A stretch of 64,000 nt of DNA. Origin: Crossaster papposus (lineage: Eukaryota > Echinodermata > Asteroidea > Velatida > Solasteridae). Shown in pieces: positions 31,829 through 44,085 of this stretch; position 1 is the first letter of the stretch; each line of letters starts with the position of its first letter. The notes beneath the pieces are model-generated. The model was not told the origin of the DNA. It saw only the letters and a list, made by a program, of their open reading frames with translations, and ran no database searches. The stretch is taken from the NCBI GenBank assembly GCA_037893245.1, contig JBAIAA010000097.1:62001-126000 (forward strand), read 5' to 3'. A program made the position numbers and the translations under genes.

Positions 31829-34800
31829 GCCGAACTCTGCCCAAATCTACAACAGGCCAACAATGTTCAACGATTCATTGTGATAATGTGAGGCTAGACC
31901 ACCAGCAGTTGATCGGCCCACACAATGAAGACATTGTAGAGGTTAATGGACAGAGTTATCGAGCATTGATCGACTCTGGATCCCAGGTAACCTCTGTTAC
32001 TGAAGATATGTGGAGGAAACATCCCAAGCTCAAAGATATCAAATTGTCCTCGGGTGATGTTTACATAGAAGGTGCCGGCGGCCAAAAAGTTTCGTACTTG
32101 GGGATTCTTCGCATTTCTCTCACGGTCCTAGGCATCACGTACGATGATGTACCAGTTTTTGTTGTTCGTACCGATAGCTACCGTCAGCAAGTACCAGTTT
32201 TAATAGGAACGAATGTCATCCGGGCTTCGAGACGAGATCAGCAGATTGAAAGAGGTAACTACTTTATGCAACACCTAAAAGAGGAAAACACAGCATGGTA
32301 CACTGCATACGTCAATACATCCATCACTGATTTTGGGGACCAACACGGCAGAATGGGTTATGCAAAGTACGTGGGACGCTACCCTAGAAAGATACAACCA
32401 GGCACAGAAGTCGATATTATCTGCGAAGCGCCGCCCAACCCAACAGGTCGTCCTTACACTGCCGTAATCGAAGGTCTACCAAATAGTGCATCCTGCTTAA
32501 GAATTGGACATCTGCTTGCCGACGTAGGACCGAACCGCCGAGTACCAGTAAGGATATGCAACATTTCAGCCAGACCTGTTGTAATCTCTAAAAACTGTCA
32601 GCTAGCCCAAGTATACTCGGTTCTACGGGTAGATGAGACAAAACAAACCACCAAGATGGCAGAAACACTGTCTACTTCACTTCATCCTAATGATGGCTGC
32701 CCGCGTGCTCATGTGAGGAACATCGGAACAACTAAGCAACTAGCCGACATCATATCGTCTCTCGACCTGCCTGAATCTGCACTTGAAGATGAGGTGCAGA
32801 GGGAGCAACTTCATAATCTCCTTCTAGAGTTCACAGATATCTTTTCTGTCGACTCTCTCGACTTCGGACGAACCGTTACTGTGAAGCATTCGATACCTCT
32901 CATGGATAACCATCCGTTCCGGCTTCCTTATCGGAGAATACCTCCTCGCCAGTACCAAGCGGTCAAAGAACAACTTCAGAAGATGGAACAGGCTGAGGTT
33001 ATTCGCCGTAGCAACAGCCCTTACGCCTCACCATTGGTTATCGTCCACAAAAAAGACGGTACCTTACGAATCTGTATAGATTACCGCCAACTCAATAGCA
33101 GGACCATCCGCGATGCGTACCCTCTTCCGCGGATTGAGGAAGCTTTAGATGCCCTGGGTAATGCCAAATTCTTCTCCACCCTCGACCTAACATCAGGCTA
33201 TTGGCAAGTTGAGGTAGAGGAGCAAGACAAGGCCAAAACTGCATTTACTTCCCCTATGGGTCTCTACGAGTGCAATCGAATGCCTTTCGGCCTTCAAAAC
33301 GCACCGGCAACGTTCCAGCGATTAATGCAGACCTGTCTAGAGGACCAGAACTATTCTTCTGTACTACTTTACCTTGACGACGTCATCGTTTTTTCATCAA
33401 CATTTAAACAACACCTGCAGCGATTAGAGAAGGTATTTGCCTGCCTCCGTCGGCATGGATTGAAGCTAAAGCCTTCCAAGTGCCATCTCATCCGAAAAGA
33501 AGTGACATACCTTGGCCACATTGTGTCGGCAGCAGGCATATCTACAGATCCTGATAAAGTTGCTAAAGTTAGGGACTGGGAAACACCTCGCAACCACAAA
33601 GAATTACTTCGGTTCCTAGGTTTCACGGGGTATTATCGACGATATATCAAGGGATACTCAAACATCGTTGCACCTCTCTACAAGCTCACTGCTGGAAACC
33701 CAAGACGGAGGAAAAATGGCAAGAACAGGAAGTCTGTATCGGTTCCTCCTTTCATTTGGTCAGACGAATGCCAGCATGCGTTTGAAGTCCTGAAACACCT
33801 GATGACATCTGCACCAATCCTTGCATTTGCTGACTACACTCAACCATTCATTCTACAAACTGACGCGTCAGGAACCGGACTTGGAGCGGTGCTAAGTCAA
33901 ATTCAAGATGGTCAAGAACGAGTCGTAGCCTACGCCAGCAGGGGACTAAGTCCATCAGAGACCCGTTATCCAGCGCATAAGCTCGAGTTTCTCGCATTAA
34001 AGTGGGCTGTTACCGACAAACTGCGGGATTACCTTTTAGGCAACACATTTACCGTTTGGACAGATAACAACCCACTCCTCTACATCCAGAGCACAGCAAA
34101 GCTTGACGCCACCGGACAACGATGGGCTGCTGCCCTTTCACAATTTAATTTCACCATCAAATACAAGCCTGGGAGAAACAATTCTGCAGCAGACGCCTTG
34201 TCTAGGCAACCACAGCCGAAATTGTCAGACCCTTCACCCACCTTGGATCAGGGAGCACTGGCAATTCCCCCCGATGTTGTTCAGGCGATCTGTGGTGGTC
34301 ACCCTTCCAATTCATATCCTTTCATAGAAGCCCAAACGGGACAATGTAACGTCACAACCAGACAGCAAGCAAGGCTCCCTACTTCTGTGAAGCTCAAGGT
34401 CGGTAAAAATGATCTTCCGGGTTTGTCCAAACATCAACTGGCTCTGACTCAACGCGATGACCCCAGTATCTCCCTAGTCATCCAGCTTCTCGAGAAAGGC
34501 CAGAGACCTGACGACCAAATCAGAAGAGATAGCTCTCCAGAATGTCTCATATACTTCAGACAGTGGGAAAAGCTGGAGTTAAGAGACCATGTCCTCTACC
34601 GTCTCCGCAAGACAACGGATGGTACATCTACACACCAGTTGGTCCTGCCTACGTTCTATCGAGATACTGCCATGACGGGTCTACACGATGACATCGGACA
34701 CCTTGGCTACGACCGAACTTTAGACATGGTCCGACGGAGATTCTTTTGGCCTAGAATGGCTCAAGATATTGCAAGGTGGTGTAAGACTTGCCAACGATGC

Positions 34801-36459
34801 TGTCTAAGAAAAACTGCGACAGGAAGGGTCCGTGCTCCGTTGGTCTCAATTCAAACAAACGAGCCACTGCAACTCGTGTGCATCGACTACTTGAAGCTTG
34901 AACGGAGTAAAGGTGGTCATGAAAATATCTTGGTCATAACGGACCACTTCACCAAGTATGCCCAAGCGTTTCCTACTCTAGATCAGAAGGCAGAAACGGT
35001 AGCACGGGTACTATGGGAAAGCTTCATCCTTCATTATGGATTTCCAGCCCGCATACACTCAGATCAAGGTCGTAACTTTGAAAGTCGAGTCATCCAAGAA
35101 CTTTGTAAAGTTTGTGGAATTCAGAAAAGTAGGACGACGCCCTATCATCCTCAGGGTAACGGGCAAACCGAAAGGTTTAACCATACCTTGTTGAACATGT
35201 TGGGAACACTCGACGACAGTCAAAAGAAAAATTGGAAGCAATACGTAGGAGCGATGTGCCACGCTTACAACGCTACCTGCCACGACACCACAGGTTTTCC
35301 TCCGTTCTTTTTGATGTTTGGGCGTCACCCCAACCTCCCGGTCGATCTCATGTTTGGAATCAACAACACAAATGACGACACACCTCCCGAGTATAACGAC
35401 TATGTACAGAACCTCAAACAACACTTAACATCGTCCTACAAGACAGCCAGCAAGCTAGCAAGTCAGGCGAAAGCAAAACAAAAGCGCAACTACGACCACA
35501 AGACCCATGATGCCCCCCTGCAACCTGGTGACCGTGTCTTGGTGCAAGAAAAGCATATCATAGGAACGCACAAGTTGGCGAACAGATGGGAAATGCATCC
35601 CTACATCATTGTTTCGAAACATGAAGGTATCCCCGTGTACACTGTCCGTTCCTCTACTTCTAGTAGAGAAAGAACAGTACATAGGAACCTCCTCACACCT
35701 TGCATGTTCCTCCCAGTAGTGATAGGAGACGGAGAACCAGCTTCACCTGAAGTCAAAATAAAGACAACCCCTGAGAAAATCCAAGCAGACAAAAAGATCA
35801 TCTATGAAGACAGCAGTTCAAGTGACAACACGGACGAAGATGCTGGAATTGTCTTTTATCCTGTTCACATAAGACAAGAACTTCCTCCTTCAGAACCTCC
35901 GCCAAAACTTGTATCTCCATCATCAGAGCCACCATCTCCATCATCGGAACCACCATCTCCACCATCGGAGCCTCCATCTCCATCATCGGAGCCTCCATCT
36001 CCGTCATCAGAGCCACCATCTCCACCATCGGAGCCTCCATCTCCACCATCGGAGCCTCCATCTCCACCATCGGAGCCTCCATCTCCACCATCGGAGCCTC
36101 CATCTCCATCATTAGAACCTCTATCTCCACCCGAACCTCCGCTAGAGAGTTTATTTCCACCAGAGCTTCATTCTCGGCTTTCCTCGACGCCTCAACCCCC
36201 TTTTGAACCACAGTCGAAAATACTCCCCGAGCCTATTCTTGAACCTCTAGGAGCAATATCTAGACCAAAGAGAACCAGAAGACCAATTGATCGACTAACA
36301 TACGACTTCTTAGGGCAGACTAAACAACACCTCGTTAATTATGACAAATCTCACTTATGTAAACTTGAAAGAGGTAAAGCTCTCTTAGTGAAATGGAAGA
36401 GCCCAGAAATGGCTTTAACTAGAAAGAAAGCATTGTTGAGATTAATGTCAGAAGATTAA
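31829..36459 (+). CDS. Pol polyprotein region of the LTR element
   Basis: One long open frame. Aspartic protease lies near 31960 (ALIDSGSQVTSV). Reverse transcriptase spans about 32930-33540 (LRICIDYRQLNS, FFSTLDLTSGYWQVEV, YLDDVIVFSS). RNase H spans about 33840-34190 (LQTDASGTGLGAVLS, VWTDNNPLLY). Integrase spans about 34680-35420, with an H-H-C-C zinc motif and catalytic D-D-E (VCIDYLKLE, HSDQGRNFES, GQTERFNHTL). A proline-rich tail follows at 35870-36250. Neighbouring gag lies upstream in another phase, as is common for Gypsy. Its openness agrees with the near-identical LTRs. Confidence 0.92.
35909..36120 (+). repeat. 21 bp minisatellite encoding SEPPSPP repeats
   Basis: About ten 21 base units (CCATCTCCACCATCGGAGCC-like) encode repeated SEPPSPP/SEPPSPS near the end of pol. 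It is the only low-complexity part of the frame and probably varies in length between copies. Confidence 0.9.
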
Positions 36460-36925
36460 TTATTTCAATGTTTTATGCCATCTCAAAATTAATTTGTTTG
36501 TATTAATGTATAAAATATTCAAGCTTTGCTTAAAGTATGTATACAAGAAAAGTGGAGTTAATATACTTCTTGACACTGTAAATAATGCAAATTTATGTTG
36601 TTTGGTATATGCGCCCCTCTTGTTGAAGGAGCTGTAATATTCTCGTTCTTTCTGGGTGGAGGGCGTAGTCCCTCCGGTAAGGTCTCCATTTAGGAAAGAC
36701 ACCCATTTCCAGGAGCACCCTCTTGGATTGCATTTCGAGAGTTCGAAGTGGGATCTCCAAAATTATATATTTAAAACAAAAGGATACATGAAAAATGTTT
36801 ATGTAATACATGTGAAAGAAGTTGACCACACAGTAAACTTAAAATTATTTGTATTTTAAATATGTACAGTATAATTTAAAACAAAGCAAAAGTCGAGGAC
36901 GACTTTTCTTGAGCAGAGGGGATAA

Positions 36926-37685
36926 TGTGACAGTTAAAAAGATACCCCCCCTTTTAAATTTAGTGTATTCCTTAATTATGGTACATTAGGTGCAACTCTG
37001 TATCCGTACCTGTTGTATCCATCCGCCATTCACCTTTATTATGTAAATTTATATAAATGTACCTTTATTATGTAAATCTTACATGACTTCACTGGTTTCA
37101 CTGGCGCCCTCACAAGCCCTTACACTCACATTCACATTTGAAATGCTAGAGGATCAACATCGTTGTAATATCTGCTCTCTTCTCTACATTTATTACAGGT
37201 AAATACATCACTTCATTTATTCACATTATCTTAATCAACTAGAGTTCGTTTTATTAGTATTATTACATCCTCAGATTCGCAGTATCCTCTAAGGTTTATA
37301 GTAACAGTGTATTTTCATTAATTAATTGAGTCCAAGGAGTGGCAGCAAGATGGCGGCCGATACTTACCTTTTGGCGGGAACGCCACATCGTTTGAATTAA
37401 TATATTGCTAACGTGTTTATTCATAATGGTTTTTGATGCTATAACTGTCTGATTGGATTAACTTCTCTTTTGATAATTATTGCATTTTGTTAAGTTCTAG
37501 TTGTGTCTCATTTGTGTAAATTACTTAAAGATTATTGACACACTGACATTCACATTTGAAATGCTAGAGGATCAACATCGTTGTAATATCTGCTCTCTTC
37601 TCTACATTTATTACAGAATAAACCAATGGTAAACGAAAGCTGTTCTTCCTCGTCCCTATTTCGACTCCGACTTCCCGGTGTCACA
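36926..37685 (+). repeat. 3' LTR
   Basis: 760 bp, offset 8,809 bp from the 5' LTR, and the same apart from about one base seen near its start (CCTTAATTATGG against CCTTGATTATGG). The 70 bp internal repeats fall at 37129-37198 and 37547-37616. Confidence 0.95.
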
Positions 37686-37828
37686 TATCTAACACATTGA
37701 GCAAACATCTATGTTTTTCTGTATCATGATATTTTCCTCGGACACCGGCGGCCTGACAGCCTTCATATTTGGCACGGGTACCAGCAGGGATCTCGAGTAG
37801 ACAGTGAAGGGGTCGGATTTTGTAATAT

Positions 37829-37898
37829 AGGTATAGGTAAGTTGGCAGAGCGCCGGTCCGGTATTCCGGAGGACGCAGGTTCGAGTCTCGTTTTGCCA
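37829..37898 (+). repeat. tRNA-like sequence (tRNA-Thr-type SINE head or pseudo-tRNA)
   Basis: The A-box-like GTTGGCAGAGCGCCGG and B-box GGTTCGAGTCT are correctly spaced, with an anticodon-type stem CCGG...CCGG between them and an anticodon position reading GGT. The D-stem and acceptor stem pair poorly and position 33 is not T, so a working tRNA is unlikely. Best read as the head of a tRNA-derived SINE or a tRNA pseudogene. It lies 144 bp after the 3' LTR. Confidence 0.45.
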
Positions 37899-38521
37899 AT
37901 TTCCTTGTCCACTTTTTGTGTGTGCAAATTTACCTAGTCCATTTTGCTTGTGGCTTATTTGTGTAATTAACATTAACGTTGTTAACGTAGTGATAAGTAT
38001 CGATTTAGGACGCTGTTCTTTTCACGCGTAGTATTAAACTTGCAAAAGTACCTTGATCACTGTAATCCGGCACATTTTAAACGGGCGTAAGTTGTACACG
38101 TACGAAGATCGACAAATCGCGGACGTCAACAGGCTCGCAATATTAGAACAACTTCTCATTGTAACCAATCACTACACCCAGCAACTCTATGCGTCATACG
38201 AACCGCTAAACGGGTAATCGGCCTAGTTTCTATGACGAAGATAACAACATTGAAAGAAATTACATAGATGCTCACTTTTCCTCGGTGGTCGAGCAGGTGT
38301 CCTCCGCATCTTCTTTGATTTCCTTCTTGGCATTTGTCTCAGTATCTTTCTCAACTACGTTGCAGGAGCTCGACGTCGTGAGCTCTAACGATACCTGCGG
38401 TTTGACACGATGACTGTGCTCGAAGCGACGCCGGATGCGGCCGATTGCTTGTTTGACCTTATTTAATCCAATGATCAAAGCATGTAAGTTGTTCGCTTGA
38501 TGATAACAACACGACATTTAA
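37899..38521. other. Intergenic
   Basis: A minus-strand frame at 38272-38517 (81 codons, rich in K, E and T at the end) has no domain I recognise and no splice context that convinces. Left uncalled. Confidence 0.35.
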
Positions 38522-38665
38522 CACACAGTCAAAGTGTGGCATGAGAAAGACATTTGGCTATAGGGCCAGCATTTTAAAAATGGCTGCCATTTCTTGTTAT
38601 TCTAACTGTATTCTGCGACGGCCCTATAGCCAAATATCTTTCTCATGAGAAACTTTGACTGTGTG
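38522..38665. mobile_element. 144 bp MITE
   Basis: The ends CACACAGTCAAAG and CTTTGACTGTGTG, and the inner pair TTTGGCTATAGGGCC / GGCCCTATAGCCAAA, give arms of about 45 bp around a short centre. Non-coding. Target duplication not clear. Confidence 0.8.
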
Positions 38666-39002
38666 GCAAATGCCATGTTTTTATCATAAACTTAGTAAAC
38701 AGTGCTATCAAATTTTGCACCAATCTTGCTTACTAATTGGATGAAAGGACGGATCGAGGCACCAATTGAACAAAAGTGTCCTGTTTTGTGTGCATTCATG
38801 TTTTGTTTAGTTTTCACGGATAAACATAACAAATTATAGTGATGTCCACTTCCAACACAGAGCAACACGTTACTCACAAAGCGAAAGTAAATGACGCACA
38901 ATAAAATACACGAATGAGAAAGAAGTTCAAAAATAACAGATTTGAAGCTTTGCATGGCGAAAATGCAATATAAGTAGTTTGCGGTAAAACCACAGTTGTA
39001 AT

Positions 39003-39127
39003 GACTCGATCCAATAACTCGACTCAGACTCGAGTCATAATTTGTAGGGACTCGATTCGACTCCAGACCCGATCGGTAAACGACTCGACTCGAGTCCCTA
39101 ATAACAATGACTCGACTCGACTCGAGT
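39003..39127. repeat. GACTCGA simple repeat
   Basis: About a dozen GACTCGA or CTCGAGTC words, many forming the palindrome GACTCGAGTC. Unstable, self-pairing sequence; no gene. Confidence 0.75.
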
Positions 39128-39263
39128 AATAGTAGGCCAGCCAAAGTGTGAAAATAAATTTTGGACGTCATTGTTTGTTAATGGCCGGCATCCATGCTAG
39201 ATCTATTGTTCATGGGATCAGGAAGACGATTAGGGTGGACGCCACGCATGTTTTTGAATTTTA

Positions 39264-39298
39264 AGGTCATTTTGAGGTCAAAAGGTCAAATAAGGTCA
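39264..39298 (+). promoter_or_regulatory. Four AGGTCA half-sites in a row
   Basis: AGGTCA occurs at 39264, 39275, 39283 and 39293, giving direct-repeat spacings of 5, 2 and 4. These are spacings used by nuclear-receptor heterodimers. Whether it is used is unknown, since no nearby intact gene is seen. Confidence 0.3.
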
Positions 39299-39694
39299 AA
39301 AATCAGTATTTTCCAAATTTGTACGATTTTGTTATCACAATGGATAGATCTATCTATAAAAGTTATTGTTAACTTCATGTTGATACACCAAACCCATGAA
39401 ATTAACGGATCAACTTTCATCTTGTACACACAAATATAGCAAAATTAAACTTAAAAGTGCGATTTCTCAACAAGTGCATATCTTAAGAATAACGGATATT
39501 TGCTCTCCCTATATCTCAACGGTGCATATATTTGTTTCAAACAACTTTTTTTTTTTCAAGGTAAAGGTACCCAGGCAGTTTTTGATTCAACAACAAATTC
39601 CATACCACACATTCATATAATGTTATGATGTAACGAAACAAGTACATTTGAACGAAATAACTTTGAACGTGAATGGACAAATTAGTTTATGAGT

Positions 39695-42600
39695 CTATTG
39701 GCCAGCTGGGTTGTTGCAGTAAGTTGCGTCACACCCGCAGGCATAAGTGCACATTAGGTCCTTTTTTTAAGCAAGTGCATCGGGATGTCCTGCACTTTGA
39801 TTTGCATCCACAGGAAACTAGCTCAAGACATGCATCTGGGATAGGAGGTAGTCTTGTCCAGACAGCTTCCAGGTAACCCGACTCTTTCTTCCAAGCTGCT
39901 GTTTCTAGGGGTGATGAGACATCTATGTGTTCCTCGTCTGCCTGAAAGTCCCAGTGCATCTCTTGTTGGTGGTTACATCTCCGACCCTTCTTTGCCTTGC
40001 TAAAGAGTTGGAGTCTGGCATGGTTGATGGTTGGCTGTTAGGTGCACCATATAGGTGACATACAAACTGCTCAATGTTCTCAATGTTCTGGGCAAGTTCT
40101 CCATCACAACCAATTCCCTTGACGAGAAGTGGTTGCTTCTCAATGATTTTCCAGCACATTTCCCCCCCATGGCCATGGAAGGAGTAATGTATCACACCCT
40201 GTAAGAGCATGAAAGCTGAGCAGGTTATCCCCCACAGGTTGTGCGAGTCTCTCAGATACTGCATGTATTGGGTAATATTTGCGCTTTTAGCCGTTCCAGA
40301 GATCATCCAAACTTATGTTGCTTTTGAAGACACAAAAGTTCACCAGAAGTAGCATCACGTCTGTATCCCTGCCGATGACTACCACTCTTTGGTATCCTTC
40401 ATTGACTGCCTCACACGCATTGAGTATAGTATCAACCTGGTGTCAGCCTCTTTATGGTTTCCTCGAAGTTTTACGTCATCTCTGCTCGTCGACCTAGCAT
40501 CTGTAACATCAAGGAACCCACCGACTGTTACTATATCGTATCTTTGCAGTAGATCCTTGCCCTTCTGTACGATGGCGTTAGACAAGAACTTGGCGAGATC
40601 AGCTTTGTTCTCATCCAAGGCAATGAATTGGCCCCAAACCGGTGGGAGTGGGACCTGGGGTCCATCGATGAGCTTTCGAATTGGCTTTTCCTTTCCCATT
40701 CGCTTTGATCGAGTCACTGCCTTGATGGAGCCCTCTCCAATGTAGCGATCAAATTCATGTTGGCAATTGGTATATTTGTGGGCGTGGTAAGCCCAGCCAT
40801 TAAGATGTTGATCAGATCTGCTTTTGCTGTTGAATTCATCTCTGGGACTGGAGACAGCTCATGCTGGAAAATATTCACCAATTCCAATGGTCGACCTCCA
40901 GTGGCAGCATTGAGCAATCGTTGCAGTAACTTTCTGTCATCTTTGATAATCTTCTGTACATTTTGTTTGGTGGAAACATTTGCTTTGTATAGATCAGCAA
41001 ACGTTTTTGAGCGATGCTTCTTTAGGGCGTCATGAAAACCAACAGTTCCACGATCTTCAGCCGTTATAAGATCACTTACCACACCAATTGGTGCAGTGTC
41101 TTTGGTTGTCAATGATACCAGTGGTATCTCTCAAACATTATCTGAGTCTGTGTCGTCTTCTTCAGTGTCGACAGTGTCGTCTTCAGCCAATGTGGGGTTT
41201 ACTCGGAACACATCAAATCTTGTTAGCTGTGTGGTAAGCTTCTTAACGTCATCAACATCTCGCTTTGTGCGAGATGGAAGACTGTCAGAGCGGGTGAAGT
41301 GGTTTCTTCTTCATCATCTTCCAGATAGAAGAAAAATCTTATGTATTATGTGATGCGTGATCGCTCGGACCATGTGATACAAAATTTGTCCCTGGCTTGA
41401 TCATTTCTCGTAATTCCAATTATGCCATTCTGCATTTTGCATGTCCTGTTCATCCACTCAGTTTCTTGATCAGCGGGAACCTGGTTGAAGCGCCGCTTTG
41501 TTCTCTTCACAACAACATTTTCATTAATCAATTCTGCATACACTTCTGGTGCTGTCTTCTCGAGGAGTTTCATATCTGCGATATAAACAGGTCGCCACCG
41601 GGCATAGTTGCTGTGATCATAGATGGTGAACCATGGTAGCATTGCTGAAAAAGCTTCCAGATGAAGGGTCCAGTTTCTGAGCTCTGATAAAATCTAGCAG
41701 AATCTCTATGTAATGAGACCACAGTCGGAAGTTTGGATTCTCAGAGTGCTTGTTGTTGAATTCTTTGATTAGCTCTTGAACATTGTTACTGCTCAGAAAA
41801 TCTGACAAGTTCTGCTATGTGATTGCCATCTCTCTTTTTGAACTGCTTAACCACCCTTTGGGCTAGTTTGTCAACTTCCACATCTTTTTGTTTACCATTT
41901 TCAACCAGCCAAGATTCAAGCATAGACCATTTGATGTTCCACAGCGCCTCATAGGTCAGTTGGTGTCCTCTAACGGCGCGGTAATAGGCTTTGCCTTGAA
42001 GCATGGTCTCAGTCGTGTTGGCTGCATAAACACCGGCCTCTGTCCACAGATCATCAAGCCCAGCACTTTCCATGTGTTGACCAATAGCCTTCAGGAAGTT
42101 GAAGCAGACATGGAGTCCTCCCATAAGAATGACATTCTCAAACTTTGGATTCGCCCATACGAGTTATTTTCCTCTGCTGTATAGTGGCTGGTCCGCTGTG
42201 ATGATGGTGTGTTTCTGACCTGTGTGGTTTGAAATGTCCACAAAGCGATTGATCACGGTGAAGAGTGGGTCATTGTCATCTGCTGGTGCCTGAAGAATAA
42301 GTAGCATCCATGCTGTTGTCACAGGAGGGTCAACTATACTGATGGCTTCATTGAGTTCTTCAACAGAACGATCCTCTCCATCATCATGTATGCGTGACAC
42401 TACCCATGCTAAATATTTTGCCCGTGCCTTTGGCCTTTTATCGCAGATGATGTCGAACCACTCTGCTTCAATTTCCTTCTCACCACTAAACGAATGTGAA
42501 GGCCTCCTTCCTGATGGCAAGGTAGCATGATCAAGTCTTTGAAACTCACGCAGAGCATCAGGCTTGATAGCCCTTGCTCTCAGAATGTGCTTGCTTTTTG

Positions 42601-44085
42601 GATCACCTTGACCTTGTTGTGGGGCAGGTCCTCTTTGCCAAACCATAATCTGTGTGCAGTGGAAGGTGTTTTTTCCATCAGGTGTTGCTTCCAGGACATC
42701 AATGTTGTCACAAGAGCAGTGGATCATCCCCTCTTTTACAATATTGTTTGGGACATAAACATTGCCGTTCTGTGCAAATCTCTTGAGAATGTCATGAGCT
42801 ATGGTTGTGTCAATTATCCGCACAGTGTCGATTCCGATGGTATGGTTGTTTGCATGGAACAAGTCAAGAAGTGCTTCAGAGCGGGTAGCTTGGTGGACAG
42901 CAAGACCCAAACCAACATGCTTTGGCTTCAACTTCCGTCTATTGGAAACAGCAAAGACGATGTCTTAGGCAATACTGCATACAGTCTGCTTGACACTGTC
43001 GTCATCTTCAATGCCCTCATCCACCATATCTGTGCCCCAAAACAGCAAGCGCAGAAGAAGGTACAGGCTGGAATTACTTGATCCACGTTTTCTTGATTAA
43101 GTTCTTGCCAGGTGCAAGAATGTCCTGGCGTGTCAAGCAGATCTTTCCTGACTCTGAGGGTCACATGAACCATCTCTTGGAAGATGTCACCTTGTGCAAT
43201 ATCAATCGTGGCATCATCTTCTTCTTCGGCCGATTCAGAATCTGATGAAGAAAATACTCCTTGTTGTTGACGAGACTTTGTCAGGGTTTTGGATATTATG
43301 AAGTCTGATTTGTCACCAGCATACATTAGAAGAGATCCAGTCGGTTCGTACACAACTAGCCTGTTGTCCGACCAGTAGTTGAACCTTTTCATAGAATGTC
43401 GTTCTTCGGGACTGGTATTCCATTGGCACAGAAATGCCCTTTTCACTGCACATGGGGTTCCTGTAGATCGAATGATTTTACTCTCACAGATTTTCTTTCG
43501 AATATTATCAAGCGTGCAAGATCATAACAACCTTCGGCTGCAATCAGGTCTCTGACTCCTGACAGTCGGATACTCATTTTTGGGTCAGTTTTGGCACGTT
43601 CTATAATATTTTGCCGATTTTTCCAGTGTCTGTACTTTGTGAACTGTTCTTGTACCTGGTGATTGACAAAACATGCACAATGACCAGTTGATTGCTGACT
43701 TAGAACTGCGTGCTGTGGGTGCTGAAGAAGAGCTTGAGCTGGGATCAGTTGCACTTGCAGCACTGGTTGATGCCCCTGGTGATACCTCATGTTTCTTTCT
43801 CAATCTGTGTATCTTGGTTTTGGAGCTAAAAGATGAGTAACAGTCTTTGTGCCATCTGATTTCCAGTGCCTGAAACTGTTCCTCGAAACGGACCTCTAAT
43901 CTGTCTAACACGTCAGCATAGGTGGTATCACCAAGTTTTCTTCGCTGCTCACCAACAGTCCATGTCCTTTTCTTTCCGTCTGATGATGCTATACGAAGGT
44001 CACCTGCACCGTTGTTGCAGAATAAGCATCTTGATTTATTAATGTGTGTTTGTCTCTTACGCTTGATGGTGTACACATGATCCAT
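39695..44085 (-). pseudogene. TGCDT-family gene, near full length, broken
   Basis: From an ATG at 44085 (MDHVYTIKRKRQTHINKSRC) the minus strand shows, in order, two CxFC-type motifs (SRCLFCNN, LCMFCQSPG), SGVRDLIAAEGCYDLARL, KPKHVGLGLAVHQATRSEAL, MIHCSCDNIDVLEATPDGKN, MGGLHVCFNFLKAIGQHMES, HYIEILLDFIRAQKLDPSSG, PWFTIYDHSNYARWRPVYI, NHKEADTRLILYS, RVVVIGRDTDVMLLLV, SFHALTGCDT, IEQFVCHLYG, LPPIPDACLELVSCGCKSKC and the tail CTYACGCDATYCNN with a stop at 39695. The pieces use all three frames with at least eight frame changes or stops. EADTRLIL/DTDV recalls PIN/FEN nucleases (inference). No LTR or TIR was found. Function unknown. Confidence 0.7.

Larger units (their letters stand above)
28117..37685 (+). 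mobile_element. Gypsy-type LTR retrotransposon, nearly whole, young
   Basis: A complete element of 9,569 bp: two 760 bp LTRs, a primer-binding-like stretch right after the 5' LTR (TTTGGTGGAAGATCCGGG), a leader of about 1.5 kb, a gag-like region, a long pol, and a polypurine stretch (GCAGAGGGGATAA) before the 3' LTR. The LTRs differ by about one base in 760, so insertion was recent. It looks whole apart from about one break in gag. Order protease, reverse transcriptase, RNase H, integrase identifies Gypsy (Ty3-like). No envelope gene is seen. No clear target duplication is visible (CCTAA on the left, TATCT on the right). Confidence 0.93.

Noticed and set aside
38272-38517. 81-codon minus-strand frame with charged tail
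   Set aside because: No recognised domain, no splice signals and no neighbours that support it.
42527-43081. 184-codon plus-strand frame
   Set aside because: Shadow of the minus-strand family gene at 39695-44085, whose motifs are recognisable on the other strand.
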